Origin: Thermosulfidibacter sp.
GTDB taxonomy: Bacteria > Thermosulfidibacterota > Thermosulfidibacteria > Thermosulfidibacterales > Thermosulfidibacteraceae
Direction of reading: 5' to 3'
Length of the DNA stretch: 64,000 nt
Assembly: GCA_023269715.1 (NCBI GenBank)
Contig: JAGDVO010000002.1
Location: forward strand, 23,216 to 87,215
Both the position numbers and the translations under genes were made by a program. Below, piece by piece: positions 27,150-36,432 of the stretch. Position 1 is the first letter of the stretch. Every line of letters begins with the position of its first letter. The notes under the pieces are model-generated. The model was not told the origin of the DNA, made no database searches, and was given only the letters and a program-made list of their open reading frames with translations.

Positions 27150-28952
27150 CTACACAAACCTTATGTTTTTCAAATCACCTATATCAGCGTTCTTTAGAAC
27201 CTCTATATTAACCGGATATCTAAGCTTTTTAAGAGCTTTAGCTTCTATCTGCCTGATTCTCTCTCTTGTAACATTGAAGACCTTGCCCACCTCCTCAAGG
27301 GTATGCTCAGCATCATCCTCTATCCCAAATCTCATCTCTATAACCTTTTTTTCCCTAGAAGATAGCAATTCCAGAGCCTCCAATATCTTTTCCCTTAAGG
27401 TTTCTAGAACCGCAGCCTCTTCGGGTTTCTCTATCGTATTATCTTCTATAAAATCACCTATCACATTATCCTCATCATCCCCAACGGGTAACTCAAGGGA
27501 AATAGGTTCTTTAGCTATCTTAAATATCTTCTTAACCTTCTCGATTGGAACATTCGCCCTATAGACTATCTCCTCTGGAGTTGGCTCCCTACCAAGCTCC
27601 TGGTATAGTTTCCTAGCTGTCTTAACAAGTCTATTTATCGTCTCTATCATGTGTACAGGTATTCTGATCGTCCTTGCCTGATCTGCTATCGCTCTCGTTA
27701 CAGCCTGTCTTATCCACCACGTGGCGTATGTGGAAAACTTATAGCCTCTCTGATACTCAAACTTATCCACAGCCTTCATCAAACCTATATTTCCCTCCTG
27801 GATTAGATCTAGTAACTGCAATCCCCTGTTGACGTATTTCTTAGCTATACTGACAACGAGTCTCAAATTGGCTTCTGCTAACTTTTCCTTTGCTTCCCTC
27901 TCCTCTTTCATACTGTTTAAAATTTCCACGTGTAAGATCTTAAGATCGGTTATTCTCGTGAGAAATTCCCTTTCTATTTCCTCTATCTTCCTTTTTGCCT
28001 CCTCAACCTTAGATCTAAGTTCAGAAAGCGTCCTATAATCCAGCTTTGTAACCTTTATCGCTCTTCCGTTCTTCTCATCCTCACTCAATGATTCTAAAGA
28101 CTTCAAAAAGTTTATGAAAACATCTATAGGTATACCAAGAGTTTCCTGACATCTTCTAATTTCAGCCTGAGCTTCTTCTGCTCTCTCTAAAGAAGAATTT
28201 ATTTTCTCAACCAGATTTTCTATAACTCCTGACGTAAAGCCTATCATCTTAACTATAACCGACATCCTATCATGGATGGCCTCAAACTTCTCTAGCTCTT
28301 CTTTATCCACTTCCAGACCCTCAAATAGCTTCCTCTTTGTAGAAAAATACTTCTCAGATAGTTCCTTCAGTTCATCTATATACTGGAAGAACTGATAATA
28401 GCCCCTCTTCTTATACTCCTCTCCGTGCTCCTCAAGTATGACAACGTCCTCAATATCGATATCCCCACTTTTAACTCGATTAGCTATATTCATAATCTCC
28501 TTAACAACTATAGGAACTGTTAGTATCGACCTTATAACCTTCTCCTTTTTCTCCTCTATCTTCTTAGCTAACTCGAGTTCTTCCTCCTTACTCAAAATCT
28601 GTATCCTACCCATCTCATGAAGATACATCTTCACCGGATCGGGACCCTCATAACTCTCATCCATCGGTTCTTCAAAATCCGTAAATTCGTCGAGGGAGTA
28701 ATCGAACTCCCCCGTCTCCTCCTCTATCACATCATCACCTATATCCGGTGAAATTAGAGGAACTACAGAAGGATCTTCAACAACCTGAATATCCATCTCC
28801 TCCATAATTTTCAAAATCTCTTCCATCTGCTTCTTGTCATCACCAATACCTACTATACTCCTTATATCATCGTAAGTTACATAACCTTTCTTCTTACCCA
28901 TAGTTATGAGTTTTCTTAGGTTTATTAATTTTGTGGCTTCCAGGAAGCTCAT
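27150..28952 (-). CDS. rpoD: RNA polymerase primary sigma factor (sigma-70)
   Basis: RpoD directs core RNA polymerase to housekeeping promoters. The 600-residue protein has region 1.1 (about 5-80), an acidic linker, region 1.2 ([21 protein letters not shown]), a non-conserved helical insert (about 150-350), then regions 2 ([44 protein letters not shown]), 3 ([16 protein letters not shown]) and 4 ([12 protein letters not shown]...[27 protein letters not shown]). It overlaps dnaG by 4 bases, the usual macromolecular-synthesis pair, and leads into the pil genes after 2 bases. The promoters I list match its TTGACA/TATAAT specificity. Confidence 0.97.
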   Translation of the reverse strand: MSFLEATKLINLRKLITMGKKKGYVTYDDIRSIVGIGDDKKQMEEILKIMEEMDIQVVEDPSVVPLISPDIGDDVIEEETGEFDYSLDEFTDFEEPMDESYEGPDPVKMYLHEMGRIQILSKEEELELAKKIEEKKEKVIRSILTVPIVVKEIMNIANRVKSGDIDIEDVVILEEHGEEYKKRGYYQFFQYIDELKELSEKYFSTKRKLFEGLEVDKEELEKFEAIHDRMSVIVKMIGFTSGVIENLVEKINSSLERAEEAQAEIRRCQETLGIPIDVFINFLKSLESLSEDEKNGRAIKVTKLDYRTLSELRSKVEEAKRKIEEIEREFLTRITDLKILHVEILNSMKEEREAKEKLAEANLRLVVSIAKKYVNRGLQLLDLIQEGNIGLMKAVDKFEYQRGYKFSTYATWWIRQAVTRAIADQARTIRIPVHMIETINRLVKTARKLYQELGREPTPEEIVYRANVPIEKVKKIFKIAKEPISLELPVGDDEDNVIGDFIEDNTIEKPEEAAVLETLREKILEALELLSSREKKVIEMRFGIEDDAEHTLEEVGKVFNVTRERIRQIEAKALKKLRYPVNIEVLKNADIGDLKNIRFV

Positions 28953-30631
28953 TTATTACCCCCTTTTGCCAATTCTTTATAAATTTTAAAGAGCTCGTGA
29001 AATCTCTCATCACTCTTATCCATAAGTTTTAATTCGTTTTTAAGTTTACTCATCCTACTCCTCTTCCACTTCCTCTCAAAGATAGCTAGAACTTCACTTA
29101 TATCCATAAACCTCTCTTTACCAAACATCACAGAAAACATCTCTTTTTGCTTATCTTCGGATAATGAGAGCACCACTTTCGTTACATCTTTTTCCCTGAC
29201 CACTCCAGGTAAAACCTCAGCCACCAGAGGATCCTTAAAATCCACCTCTAAAATTTTATCTCCTAATACCTCTAAAAGACTAGGATCATCCACACACCAC
29301 TTAAGCAAAGCTTTCTCCCAAACTACCCCTCTTCCACTAGCATCATCACTAGATGAGCTCTTCTTGCCCATTCTTCTAGAAAGCTTACTCTTTCTCTCCT
29401 CCAAAGCTAACCTAATATAGGTTTCCTGAATCCCAAGGCGACTTGCAATATAACCTGCAAATTCCTCTACCAAAATAGGATCCTCTACCTCTTCTAGAAG
29501 ATCCAAGATCTTTTCCATGATATCCTTTTTAGCAAATACACCACTTTCTACAACAAGATCTATCGGTGTCATAGAATTCACTATAAGTTCCTCTACCATC
29601 TGCGGGCTTTTTCTCACCAGAGTATCGGGATCCTCTTCCTGCGGTAACTTCACTATCTTAGGCTCAATTCCAAGAGCGTATAAAATCCTAGAAGCCCTTA
29701 AAGAAGCATTTACGCCTGCACTATCACCATCGTACATTATGTAAACGTTCCGAGTTAGAGCTACAAGTTTTTTGGCCTGTTCTTTAGTTAGACTAGTTCC
29801 CAGAGAAGCTACAGTTTCAGTAAAACCCATAGCATGCATAGATATAACATCCATATAACCTTCTACAAGAATAACCCTATCCCTTTTCCTTATTCCTTCC
29901 CTTGCAAGCACCCATCCGAAGAGATACCGCCCCTTTTTGTAAATTAAGGTCTCAGGAGAGTTAAGGTACTTAGGCTCTTCAAGATTATCTACAACCCTAC
30001 CACCAAAGGCAACGACCTGTCCAGAATAGTCCGTAATAGGAATCATTATTCTTCTTTTGAACTTTGGATAAAGCTCTCCATCTTTCACACCAAACAAACC
30101 CGAATCGATCAAATCCCCTTTGTTAAAACCACTTTTTATAAGCATTTCTGAAACTTCGGTACCATCTGGGCAATAACCAAGACCAAACATCTCCCAATAG
30201 TATGCAGATATACCTCTTTCTTTAAGGTACTCTCTAGCTTTCCTACCAACCTCACTTTTTAGAAACCTGGAAAAGATCAACCTTAGTTCTGCATGAAGAT
30301 TTTTCAATCTAAGAGCTTTCCCCTCGGTTTCAACTAAATCCCTTTCCTCAAAATCTATTCCTATCCTTGAAGCAAGTACCCTCAGAGCTTCAAAATAACT
30401 CAGATCTTCCATAAGCATGACAAACTTTATAACATCCCCACCCTCACCACAACCGAAACAGTAAAATATCTGCTTATCGGGACTGACAGTAAAAGATGGG
30501 GTTCTCTCCGCATGAAAAGGGCAGAGAGCAACATAATTACGACCTACTCGCTTTAAAGATAAATACTCACCTACTAACTCGACTATATCTAACCGTGACC
30601 TTATCTCATCAGCAAGTATGTGCTTTCCCAT
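28949..30631 (-). CDS. dnaG: DNA primase
   Basis: DnaG makes RNA primers for Okazaki fragments. The 560-residue protein has the CHC2 zinc finger (C37, H40, C58, C61 in [11 protein letters not shown]...[10 protein letters not shown]), the catalytic core with LKERGIS and [21 protein letters not shown]-like segments, and the TOPRIM motifs [15 protein letters not shown] and YDGDSAG. The C-terminal helicase-binding region (after about 400) is divergent, as is normal. No strong Shine-Dalgarno is evident; the ATG is preceded by AGGAT. It overlaps rpoD by 4 bases and is divergent from the YyaL-like gene. Confidence 0.96.
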   Translation of the reverse strand: MGKHILADEIRSRLDIVELVGEYLSLKRVGRNYVALCPFHAERTPSFTVSPDKQIFYCFGCGEGGDVIKFVMLMEDLSYFEALRVLASRIGIDFEERDLVETEGKALRLKNLHAELRLIFSRFLKSEVGRKAREYLKERGISAYYWEMFGLGYCPDGTEVSEMLIKSGFNKGDLIDSGLFGVKDGELYPKFKRRIMIPITDYSGQVVAFGGRVVDNLEEPKYLNSPETLIYKKGRYLFGWVLAREGIRKRDRVILVEGYMDVISMHAMGFTETVASLGTSLTKEQAKKLVALTRNVYIMYDGDSAGVNASLRASRILYALGIEPKIVKLPQEEDPDTLVRKSPQMVEELIVNSMTPIDLVVESGVFAKKDIMEKILDLLEEVEDPILVEEFAGYIASRLGIQETYIRLALEERKSKLSRRMGKKSSSSDDASGRGVVWEKALLKWCVDDPSLLEVLGDKILEVDFKDPLVAEVLPGVVREKDVTKVVLSLSEDKQKEMFSVMFGKERFMDISEVLAIFERKWKRSRMSKLKNELKLMDKSDERFHELFKIYKELAKGGNK

Positions 30632-30691
30632 ATCCTATATTTTTGATATACCCTACTCTAGAAATTACAAGTGGAAAATATCATAGTAGTA

Positions 30692-30720
30692 TTGCACAAC
30701 TGTATAGATATGGCTATAAA
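30692..30720 (+). promoter_or_regulatory. Promoter for the YyaL-like gene
   Basis: TTGCAC (30692-30697) and TATAAA (30715-30720) are separated by exactly 17 bases. The predicted start of transcription near 30727 leaves only about 10 bases before the ATG at 30737, with no Shine-Dalgarno, so the mRNA may be nearly leaderless. Confidence 0.55.
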
Positions 30721-30736
30721 CCTCTCGTAGATACAG

Positions 30737-32179
30737 ATGGATAGAATATTCATACTCTATAGGGAAAGTATCCCCCAGTTAAAGAGGATTGTAGAAAGGA
30801 TTAAGAAACGTTATCCTACAATAAACACTATAAGTGCCTTTGATAGACCAGATTTAGCAAAAAGGTTTATGAGACACTTTCCTGTATTCGTAATAAAGGA
30901 CAATGATAGATTCCTTACTAAAACCATAACGAATGCCCATAATCTAGATAACCTCGAAAAAATCACCCTATCCGCTATAGAATTTGTAGAGGAAAAAAGC
31001 CCACTAAGGTTTAAGGTCCTCGATGAAACACTCTACTGGGAACTTGTAAAGAACGCTCTCTTCCTCTTCGATCCTATGCACGGCGGATTCTTTGAAGAAG
31101 AGATAAAGACACCGAGGGTAGATGCACTTCTTTCCACATTGTCCATATGGGTAACGGAAAAGGAGATAAGGGCGAGAAAGATCGTGGAAGATACGGTAAA
31201 CATCATTCTAAACACACCGGTCTTTGATAGAAACCTCAATCTTATAAATAGTGGTAGCTTTTCCCTAAGTTGGGATATACCAACAGAAGAGTACCTCTTT
31301 GAGGATAACGCTCTCTTTGTCATTCTCCTACTTAACATGGCAAAAAGCATACCGAACAAAAAGTACGAAGAGGTAGCTATAAAAATCTTTAAATCAATAA
31401 AAGAAAATTTCATAATAGAGGATCTTACGATTCCAGCTATCTACAAGGAAAAAGAAAGGACAAGAAAGGTTGAAAAAACGAATATTGGCTTAGTAGCGGT
31501 ATTTATAAGCCTATGCACACATATATACAGGGTAAGTAGAGATAAAAACCTCATAGAAAAATCTTCAAAGCTTTTAAATAAAATATTTAAAAGTAGCGAA
31601 TATACAAAAAAAGAATTGACTCTCGAAGACTTAGCTAATACTATAGAAGCCACATTGGATCTATACACAGTTACAGGAGATCAAAGTTTTGTAGAAAAAG
31701 CTAAAAAACTCTACAGTGAAACAGAAAATTTATTTTTAGATAAGTCCAATTATCTATTCAATGACACACTGGACAAATCGCTACCATTTAGATATGCAAT
31801 AAAAGAGACCTCAAAACTTGTAAAATCACTGGCAAGAATCGGAACGATAGAAGAGAAAGATATCTATAAAGAAAAGGCAAAAAAACTGCTACTTGAAATA
31901 GCTAAAATCTCTGTGGATAAGGGAGTAGAAGGACTGGTAGCCACTATACCCATCATACTTGTTCTATTCGGCCCAATTGACATAAGAATAACTGGAAGCG
32001 ATGAAAAGCTTGTAGAAACCGCTATAAATTTCATAACACCCATAAGCACGGTAAGTTATAGAAAAGGAACTGAAAACTTTGTTGAGGTTTGTTTTGCCAA
32101 CAAATGTTTTGAAAGAGCAAAAACTCCTGAACTACTAAGAGACCAACTTGTTAGCATTTTAATCAGTGGACTTGGCTAG
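30737..32179 (+). CDS. YyaL/SSP411-like protein lacking the thioredoxin CXXC
   Basis: The C-terminal part resembles the (alpha/alpha)6-barrel of YyaL/DUF255 (spermatogenesis-associated protein 20-like) proteins: LFDPMHGGFFEEEIKTPRVDALLSTL parallels the family's 'DPxxGGFGxAPKFPxP'. The end, IDIRITGSDEKLVETAI...FVEVCFANKCFERAKTPELLRDQL, parallels the usual C-terminal 'VCxxxxCxxPxxxxxxL'. At 480 residues it is about 200 shorter than YyaL. The N-terminal 85 residues look like a thioredoxin fold (PVFVIKDNDRFL) but have no CXXC or CHWC. Its Lys/Glu-rich composition resembles neighbours. Function is unknown. Its end overlaps the convergent radical SAM gene by 17 bases. Confidence 0.68.
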   Translation: MDRIFILYRESIPQLKRIVERIKKRYPTINTISAFDRPDLAKRFMRHFPVFVIKDNDRFLTKTITNAHNLDNLEKITLSAIEFVEEKSPLRFKVLDETLYWELVKNALFLFDPMHGGFFEEEIKTPRVDALLSTLSIWVTEKEIRARKIVEDTVNIILNTPVFDRNLNLINSGSFSLSWDIPTEEYLFEDNALFVILLLNMAKSIPNKKYEEVAIKIFKSIKENFIIEDLTIPAIYKEKERTRKVEKTNIGLVAVFISLCTHIYRVSRDKNLIEKSSKLLNKIFKSSEYTKKELTLEDLANTIEATLDLYTVTGDQSFVEKAKKLYSETENLFLDKSNYLFNDTLDKSLPFRYAIKETSKLVKSLARIGTIEEKDIYKEKAKKLLLEIAKISVDKGVEGLVATIPIILVLFGPIDIRITGSDEKLVETAINFITPISTVSYRKGTENFVEVCFANKCFERAKTPELLRDQLVSILISGLG

Positions 32180-33035
32180 AACAAAATAGATGGGTACCAT
32201 CGCAACTTTTAGATAAATAATCAACCTTTAAAGCCTCCCTACAGGTCGCGAGGCTTTTCCCCCTTTTAATTGCTATATCAAAGAATGGTTTTAGTACCCT
32301 TAACCTCTCCTCCTTTGGAAGATAATAAGCACCGTGAATCCTCTCGCCACCATAATAGAGCTCAATCAACTTCTCAGAGTACTCAGGAAAAGTTCTGACC
32401 AATCTCTTGAGAGAATCTGGTTTAGCCTTGTAGGTGCTTACAACAAAATGATCCGCCAAATCCAAAAGTTCCTCAAAAATATCCAAAGCTTCCCTCTCAT
32501 TAACAAAGGGTATTACTGGATCGATCCTGATAACAAGCGGTATACAGTGCTCCCTAAGGGTAATAGCTACTTCCTTCATCTCGTGATAGCTAGGAGTAAA
32601 GGGCTCTAGCTTTCTCTTAACGCTCTTTGAGGTAATAGTTAGAGAAATCACAACTGGAAGATCCACTAGAATATCTAGATCCCTCTTTACAAGGGAAGAT
32701 TTTGTAACGACCATCAGATTTACCTTATCATAAAAGAACTTGACAACTAACTCCAAAAAATTCCTAGTATAAAGAAGATCCCTTTCAAGGGGTTGATAGG
32801 GATCAGAAGAGGTAGAAAGAATGATCGTTATCCTTTCATCTATTTTCCTCAGATCCTCCTCAACCACCCTTAAAAAGTTTCTTTTAACCCTAGGATTATA
32901 AAAATCCTTTATAAAACTACTTGCGTAGCAATAGACACATCCATGACCGCATCCTGTATAAACGTTGAGATTAAACTTAGGAGGGCAAGAGCAGATCCTC
33001 GCCCTCCAGGGATCAAAAGGTCTTATGTACCTCAC
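32163..33035 (-). CDS. Radical SAM protein, SplB-like
   Basis: This 290-residue radical SAM enzyme has the [4Fe-4S] motif C29-x3-C33-x2-C36 (TGCGHGCVYCYASS), followed by the STSSDPYQPLERDL and VVTKSSLVKRDLDIL segments typical of the COG1533/SplB-like group of archaea and anaerobes. The C-terminus carries additional cysteines (CREALKV, SKSCDGTHLFC) that could bind a second cluster. The substrate is unknown; relatives include spore photoproduct lyase. The start is GTG (33033-33035), overlapping the stop of the small secreted protein gene by 4 bases (GTGA) with no Shine-Dalgarno, so translation is probably coupled. Confidence 0.8.
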   Translation of the reverse strand: MRYIRPFDPWRARICSCPPKFNLNVYTGCGHGCVYCYASSFIKDFYNPRVKRNFLRVVEEDLRKIDERITIILSTSSDPYQPLERDLLYTRNFLELVVKFFYDKVNLMVVTKSSLVKRDLDILVDLPVVISLTITSKSVKRKLEPFTPSYHEMKEVAITLREHCIPLVIRIDPVIPFVNEREALDIFEELLDLADHFVVSTYKAKPDSLKRLVRTFPEYSEKLIELYYGGERIHGAYYLPKEERLRVLKPFFDIAIKRGKSLATCREALKVDYLSKSCDGTHLFCSSQVH

Positions 33036-33382
33036 AGGTCAAATTTTTCTATATCCTTTTTACCAGATTTCCTTTCTCGAGTCTCTACCTCTGAACCCGT
33101 AGAATTGGATCCCTTCTTGGCTTTTACCTGTGTCTTTTTCTCCTCTTTCAGTTTCTTCTTTTTGCTCTTTGTAGCATTTACAATTTCCTTGTGTTCCTGA
33201 ATCCTCTCCTTATCCCTAGCCTCTTCCCTTACAGTACTACCAATACCCTTTTCCGTGCTTCCCTTTTGCTCGTGAGCCTCAACCCTCACTTTGTCTCCAA
33301 TTCCAGCACCCTGTGGACCTTTAGCAAAACCTACCCCACTTAGTAAACTGAGCGCCAAAACTGAAGCTATCAATCTTCTCAT
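33032..33382 (-). CDS. Small Lys/Glu-rich exported protein, unknown
   Basis: I do not recognise this 116-residue protein. It begins with a clear Sec signal peptide (MRRLIASVLALSLLSGVGFAK, cleavage after about residue 20 at GFA). The mature part is hydrophilic and probably disordered: a Gly/Glu section (GIGDKVRVEAHEQKGSTEKGIGS), then a Lys-rich section (KSKKKKLKEEKKTQVKAKK). It has no cysteine. The start has GAGGAGGTG upstream and a strong promoter sits about 50 bases above. It is coupled to the downstream radical SAM gene by a GTGA overlap. A periplasmic polyanion- or nucleic-acid-binding role would fit the charge but is speculation. Confidence 0.72.
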   Translation of the reverse strand: MRRLIASVLALSLLSGVGFAKGPQGAGIGDKVRVEAHEQKGSTEKGIGSTVREEARDKERIQEHKEIVNATKSKKKKLKEEKKTQVKAKKGSNSTGSEVETRERKSGKKDIEKFDL

Positions 33383-33429
33383 TCTTCACCTCCTCGATAG
33401 AATTCTCTAAAAAATGAGTATCAGCTAAA

Positions 33430-33458
33430 ATCATAGGACTAGTTTATCAACTTGTCAA
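33430..33458 (-). promoter_or_regulatory. Strong promoter for the exported protein-radical SAM pair
   Basis: On the minus strand TTGACA (33458-33453) is followed after 17 bases by TATGAT (33435-33430), about 48 bases before the start codon at 33382. The -35 is perfect and lies inside the last codons of the upstream helicase gene, so this pair has its own transcription start. Confidence 0.62.
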
Positions 33459-35423
33459 TTCTGTAAACAAACTATATGCCACCACTCTTCCCCTCTCCTT
33501 CACATAGTTTAAAAGATCCCTGTAAAGGGGATAGGATCTCAAAGTTTCACTATCACCTACAATTATCAGTTTTCGCTTTGCCCTGGTCAAAGCTACATTC
33601 ATCCTCCTTTCATCCCTTAGAAAACCTATCTCTTCCTCCGGATTTGACCTTACGAGAGAAAGTACTATTACTTCCTTTTCCCTACCCTGGAAACCATCCA
33701 CCGTTTTTACCTCGATCCCATCCGGCAAAAGTGATCTCACTAGATCCTCTTGATCCTTGTAGGGAGTTATTACCCCCATCCTTTCCCTAGGAACCCCGAA
33801 TCTGAGTAGCTCATCAACAACCCTGACTATTAATTTGGCCTCTCCCGGATTGTGCTTAGAAAAACTCGACTTTTTCGTCCTCTCCTTTAAAGCCCCTTCT
33901 GTATCTATAAAAACTATTGGAGTATCATCCGTAATCACATTATCGCCCCTTTTGCCCACTATATCGGATAACCTAATATCTCTGACAGAAGGATGGGAAA
34001 ATATCTGCGAACCGTAAAAAACCCTAGATGGAAACTCCTTTATGACATCGTTCATTCTGTATTGAACCCTTAACATACAGGATAGATCACTATAGATACT
34101 CATAAACCTTTCAAATAAAGTAAACCTGAGTCTATCATCCTGCGATAGTACAGTAGGTGGTAACTGTTTATGATCGCCAGCAAGTATGACCTTTCTGGCT
34201 TTAACTATAGAGATTATACACGAGGGTTCGGTTGCCTGAGTAGCTTCATCTATCACAACAAGATCAAAGGTATAATCTTTCAAATAGTCACTACCCGCGC
34301 CCGAATTGGTAGTACATATAACTTCAGCGGTATCTAGAATTTCTTTTATAATAGATTCTTCTACATTCCTTATCACTTCAGAAATCGTATCTATTTCCCT
34401 TTTTATTTTTATCCATTCGGCCATAGATTTTATAGTATTCAACTTAAGACCCCGCTTTTTAACGCCCTCCTCAGCAAACCTTACGATCTCGTCATCCGAT
34501 AAACCCCTCCTCTTATGAGGGACGGGTCTTACAAACTCAGACTGTTTTTCCCTTAAAAGGTCCCTTCTTGATCTCAACTTCTCCACCTCTTTCCAAGCAG
34601 GACGAGTCCTAGCCAGGTTATCCAACGTAACCTCGAAAAGTTTTCTACTTATCCTCGCAGGATGACCTATCCTTACAACCTTCACTTCCCTTTCAATTAG
34701 CTTCTCCACAATCCCATCTACCGCTATGTTACTATCAGCGGTAACAAGAATTTTGTATCCCAATCTCAAATGTTGTAGGATGACCTCAACTAGTGTGGTT
34801 GTCTTTCCCGTACCGAAAGGACCGTGGATTATGAATAGGTAACTAGCAGAAAGGGCTCTCTTTACCGCTTCTTTTTGAGATTCATCTAGACAGGGGTTAA
34901 AAAATTTCTCAATCTCTACGTTATACTTTACAACGTCTAAAGGATATCTACCCATTATAATCTCGAGTGGAAAAACACTTTTGGAGAGATTATCAAGAGC
35001 TTCCTTCATTCTTCTGAAGGTGACGTCATTCACAAAGAGGTCGATCCTCCACTTTCCCTTTAGCTTCGGAATTCTGCAGGGGAAAAGTAAAACAAGGGAT
35101 TTCTTAGCCTTTTCAAACACTACGCCTTCAATTCCACCTTTCAAAGGATTACCGCCTCTACTTGCAAGTACTACATCACCAACGTTTATCTCATGTTCAC
35201 CCATATTTGCCTTACAAAACCTGTAGGCATGGTACTCGGATAGAATTTCACCGATATAATGGGCGGATAATCCTAGTATTGCCCTCCCTCTTTTCTCCCT
35301 TTCTCTCCCTGAAAGTGTAAGGATCTCCTTTTCGTGAAATCCTCTTTCCGCTTGTCTTTCTTTTTCGACAAGTTCCAGGAAGTAACTCCTATAATCTTGA
35401 GGAGAGTCAAATAAAAGCCTCAT
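33447..35423 (-). CDS. UPF1/IGHMBP2-type superfamily 1 helicase
   Basis: This 658-residue SF1B (UPF1-like) DNA/RNA helicase has an N-terminal OB-like/beta-barrel region (about 1-175), then Q-motif LDESQKEAVKRAL, Walker A GPFGTGKTT (201-209), motif Ia LVTADSNIAVD, motif II VIDEATQATEP (DEAT 392-395), motif III LAGDHKQLPPTV, motif IV QYRMND, motif V TVDGFQGREKEVIVLS and motif VI NVALTRAKRKL. It resembles IGHMBP2-like helicases found in archaea and thermophilic bacteria. It overlaps waaF by 17 bases and is the last gene of the por operon. The biological role is unknown. Confidence 0.9.
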   Translation of the reverse strand: MRLLFDSPQDYRSYFLELVEKERQAERGFHEKEILTLSGREREKRGRAILGLSAHYIGEILSEYHAYRFCKANMGEHEINVGDVVLASRGGNPLKGGIEGVVFEKAKKSLVLLFPCRIPKLKGKWRIDLFVNDVTFRRMKEALDNLSKSVFPLEIIMGRYPLDVVKYNVEIEKFFNPCLDESQKEAVKRALSASYLFIIHGPFGTGKTTTLVEVILQHLRLGYKILVTADSNIAVDGIVEKLIEREVKVVRIGHPARISRKLFEVTLDNLARTRPAWKEVEKLRSRRDLLREKQSEFVRPVPHKRRGLSDDEIVRFAEEGVKKRGLKLNTIKSMAEWIKIKREIDTISEVIRNVEESIIKEILDTAEVICTTNSGAGSDYLKDYTFDLVVIDEATQATEPSCIISIVKARKVILAGDHKQLPPTVLSQDDRLRFTLFERFMSIYSDLSCMLRVQYRMNDVIKEFPSRVFYGSQIFSHPSVRDIRLSDIVGKRGDNVITDDTPIVFIDTEGALKERTKKSSFSKHNPGEAKLIVRVVDELLRFGVPRERMGVITPYKDQEDLVRSLLPDGIEVKTVDGFQGREKEVIVLSLVRSNPEEEIGFLRDERRMNVALTRAKRKLIIVGDSETLRSYPLYRDLLNYVKERGRVVAYSLFTELTS

Positions 35424-36432
35424 TCAAAACTTCCCAAACATCATCAACTGTTATTTCATAAATACAGGGAGGATAACCTTTTATACTCTCACAATCCCTG
35501 AAAAATCTTTCCCTACAGGGGCTACACTTAAAATTCTTAGTCACAGGGAAAAACTTTGTACCCTCGCTTATAACGGGACCCGTCTTTCTAGGACTACTCG
35601 AACCGTAGATCCCCACTATCCTTTCAACTCCACAGGAAGCAATATGAATGGGTCCACTATCATTCCCTATGAAGAGAAAACCACCATTTAGTATGATAGC
35701 CGCCAACTTCCCTAGAGGTAGACCATAGCTTGTCAAATCTAAAACACCCTTCAAACCTTCAGCAAGGGCCTTACCAAGATCCTCTTCCATTTTGGAACCT
35801 AAAATTATTACATTATAACCCCTTTTCAAAAGTCTTTCCACTATAACCCTATACCTATCAACAGGCCAGCACCTTTCACGTTTTGAGGCTCCTGGATGTA
35901 TAAGAACTGTGTTACCCCTCTCAAAGCCTATATTTTTTAGAAAGTCTAACGCCCAATACACATCCTCATCTTTCAGGTAAACTCTAGTTTTTATAGGCCC
36001 ACTATACCTGAATCCAATAGGTTCAAGTATCCTTCTATACACCTCTGCCTGATGTAAATCCGAAAAATCCTCTACCTCAACCCTATCCGTAAGCAACCAA
36101 GACCTAAAATCGGTAGGCAAACCCACAACCTTTTTCATTCCACCAAGAACCATTATAAGTGCAGAAGAGAAGGAATTGGGAAACAGAACCGACTTATAAG
36201 CCTTACTTCGGAAAATGGAAAATAGATCCTTTACAAACTTACCACTTTTTTCTATATAGAAAGATCTTTCATACCTACCTGCTATAAGTTCATAAAAACT
36301 CGCTCGCCCAAAGAGTAGAAAGGACCCAAAAAATTCATCTACACTAGCAAAGGCCATGATGAAATCGCCGACCCAATTTGGCATAAAGGCAAGCCAAACT
36401 GGACCGGCGTAACCTCTATATCTGTACCTCAT
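35407..36432 (-). CDS. waaF: ADP-heptose:LPS heptosyltransferase (GT9)
   Basis: This 341-residue glycosyltransferase of family 9 transfers heptose to the lipopolysaccharide inner core at the cytoplasmic membrane. Motifs: N-terminal FMPNWVGDFIMAFAS (WaaF-type 'NWVGD'), PTDFRSWLLTDRVE, ILIHPGASKRERCWP (VLIHPGASKRERCWPVDRY), FIGNDSGPIHIAS and the C-terminal Cys set KCSPC...YPPCIYEI typical of WaaF. The gene overlaps porB by 17 bases and the helicase by 17. It supports an LPS-bearing outer membrane. Confidence 0.9.
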   Translation of the reverse strand: MRYRYRGYAGPVWLAFMPNWVGDFIMAFASVDEFFGSFLLFGRASFYELIAGRYERSFYIEKSGKFVKDLFSIFRSKAYKSVLFPNSFSSALIMVLGGMKKVVGLPTDFRSWLLTDRVEVEDFSDLHQAEVYRRILEPIGFRYSGPIKTRVYLKDEDVYWALDFLKNIGFERGNTVLIHPGASKRERCWPVDRYRVIVERLLKRGYNVIILGSKMEEDLGKALAEGLKGVLDLTSYGLPLGKLAAIILNGGFLFIGNDSGPIHIASCGVERIVGIYGSSSPRKTGPVISEGTKFFPVTKNFKCSPCRERFFRDCESIKGYPPCIYEITVDDVWEVLNEAFI

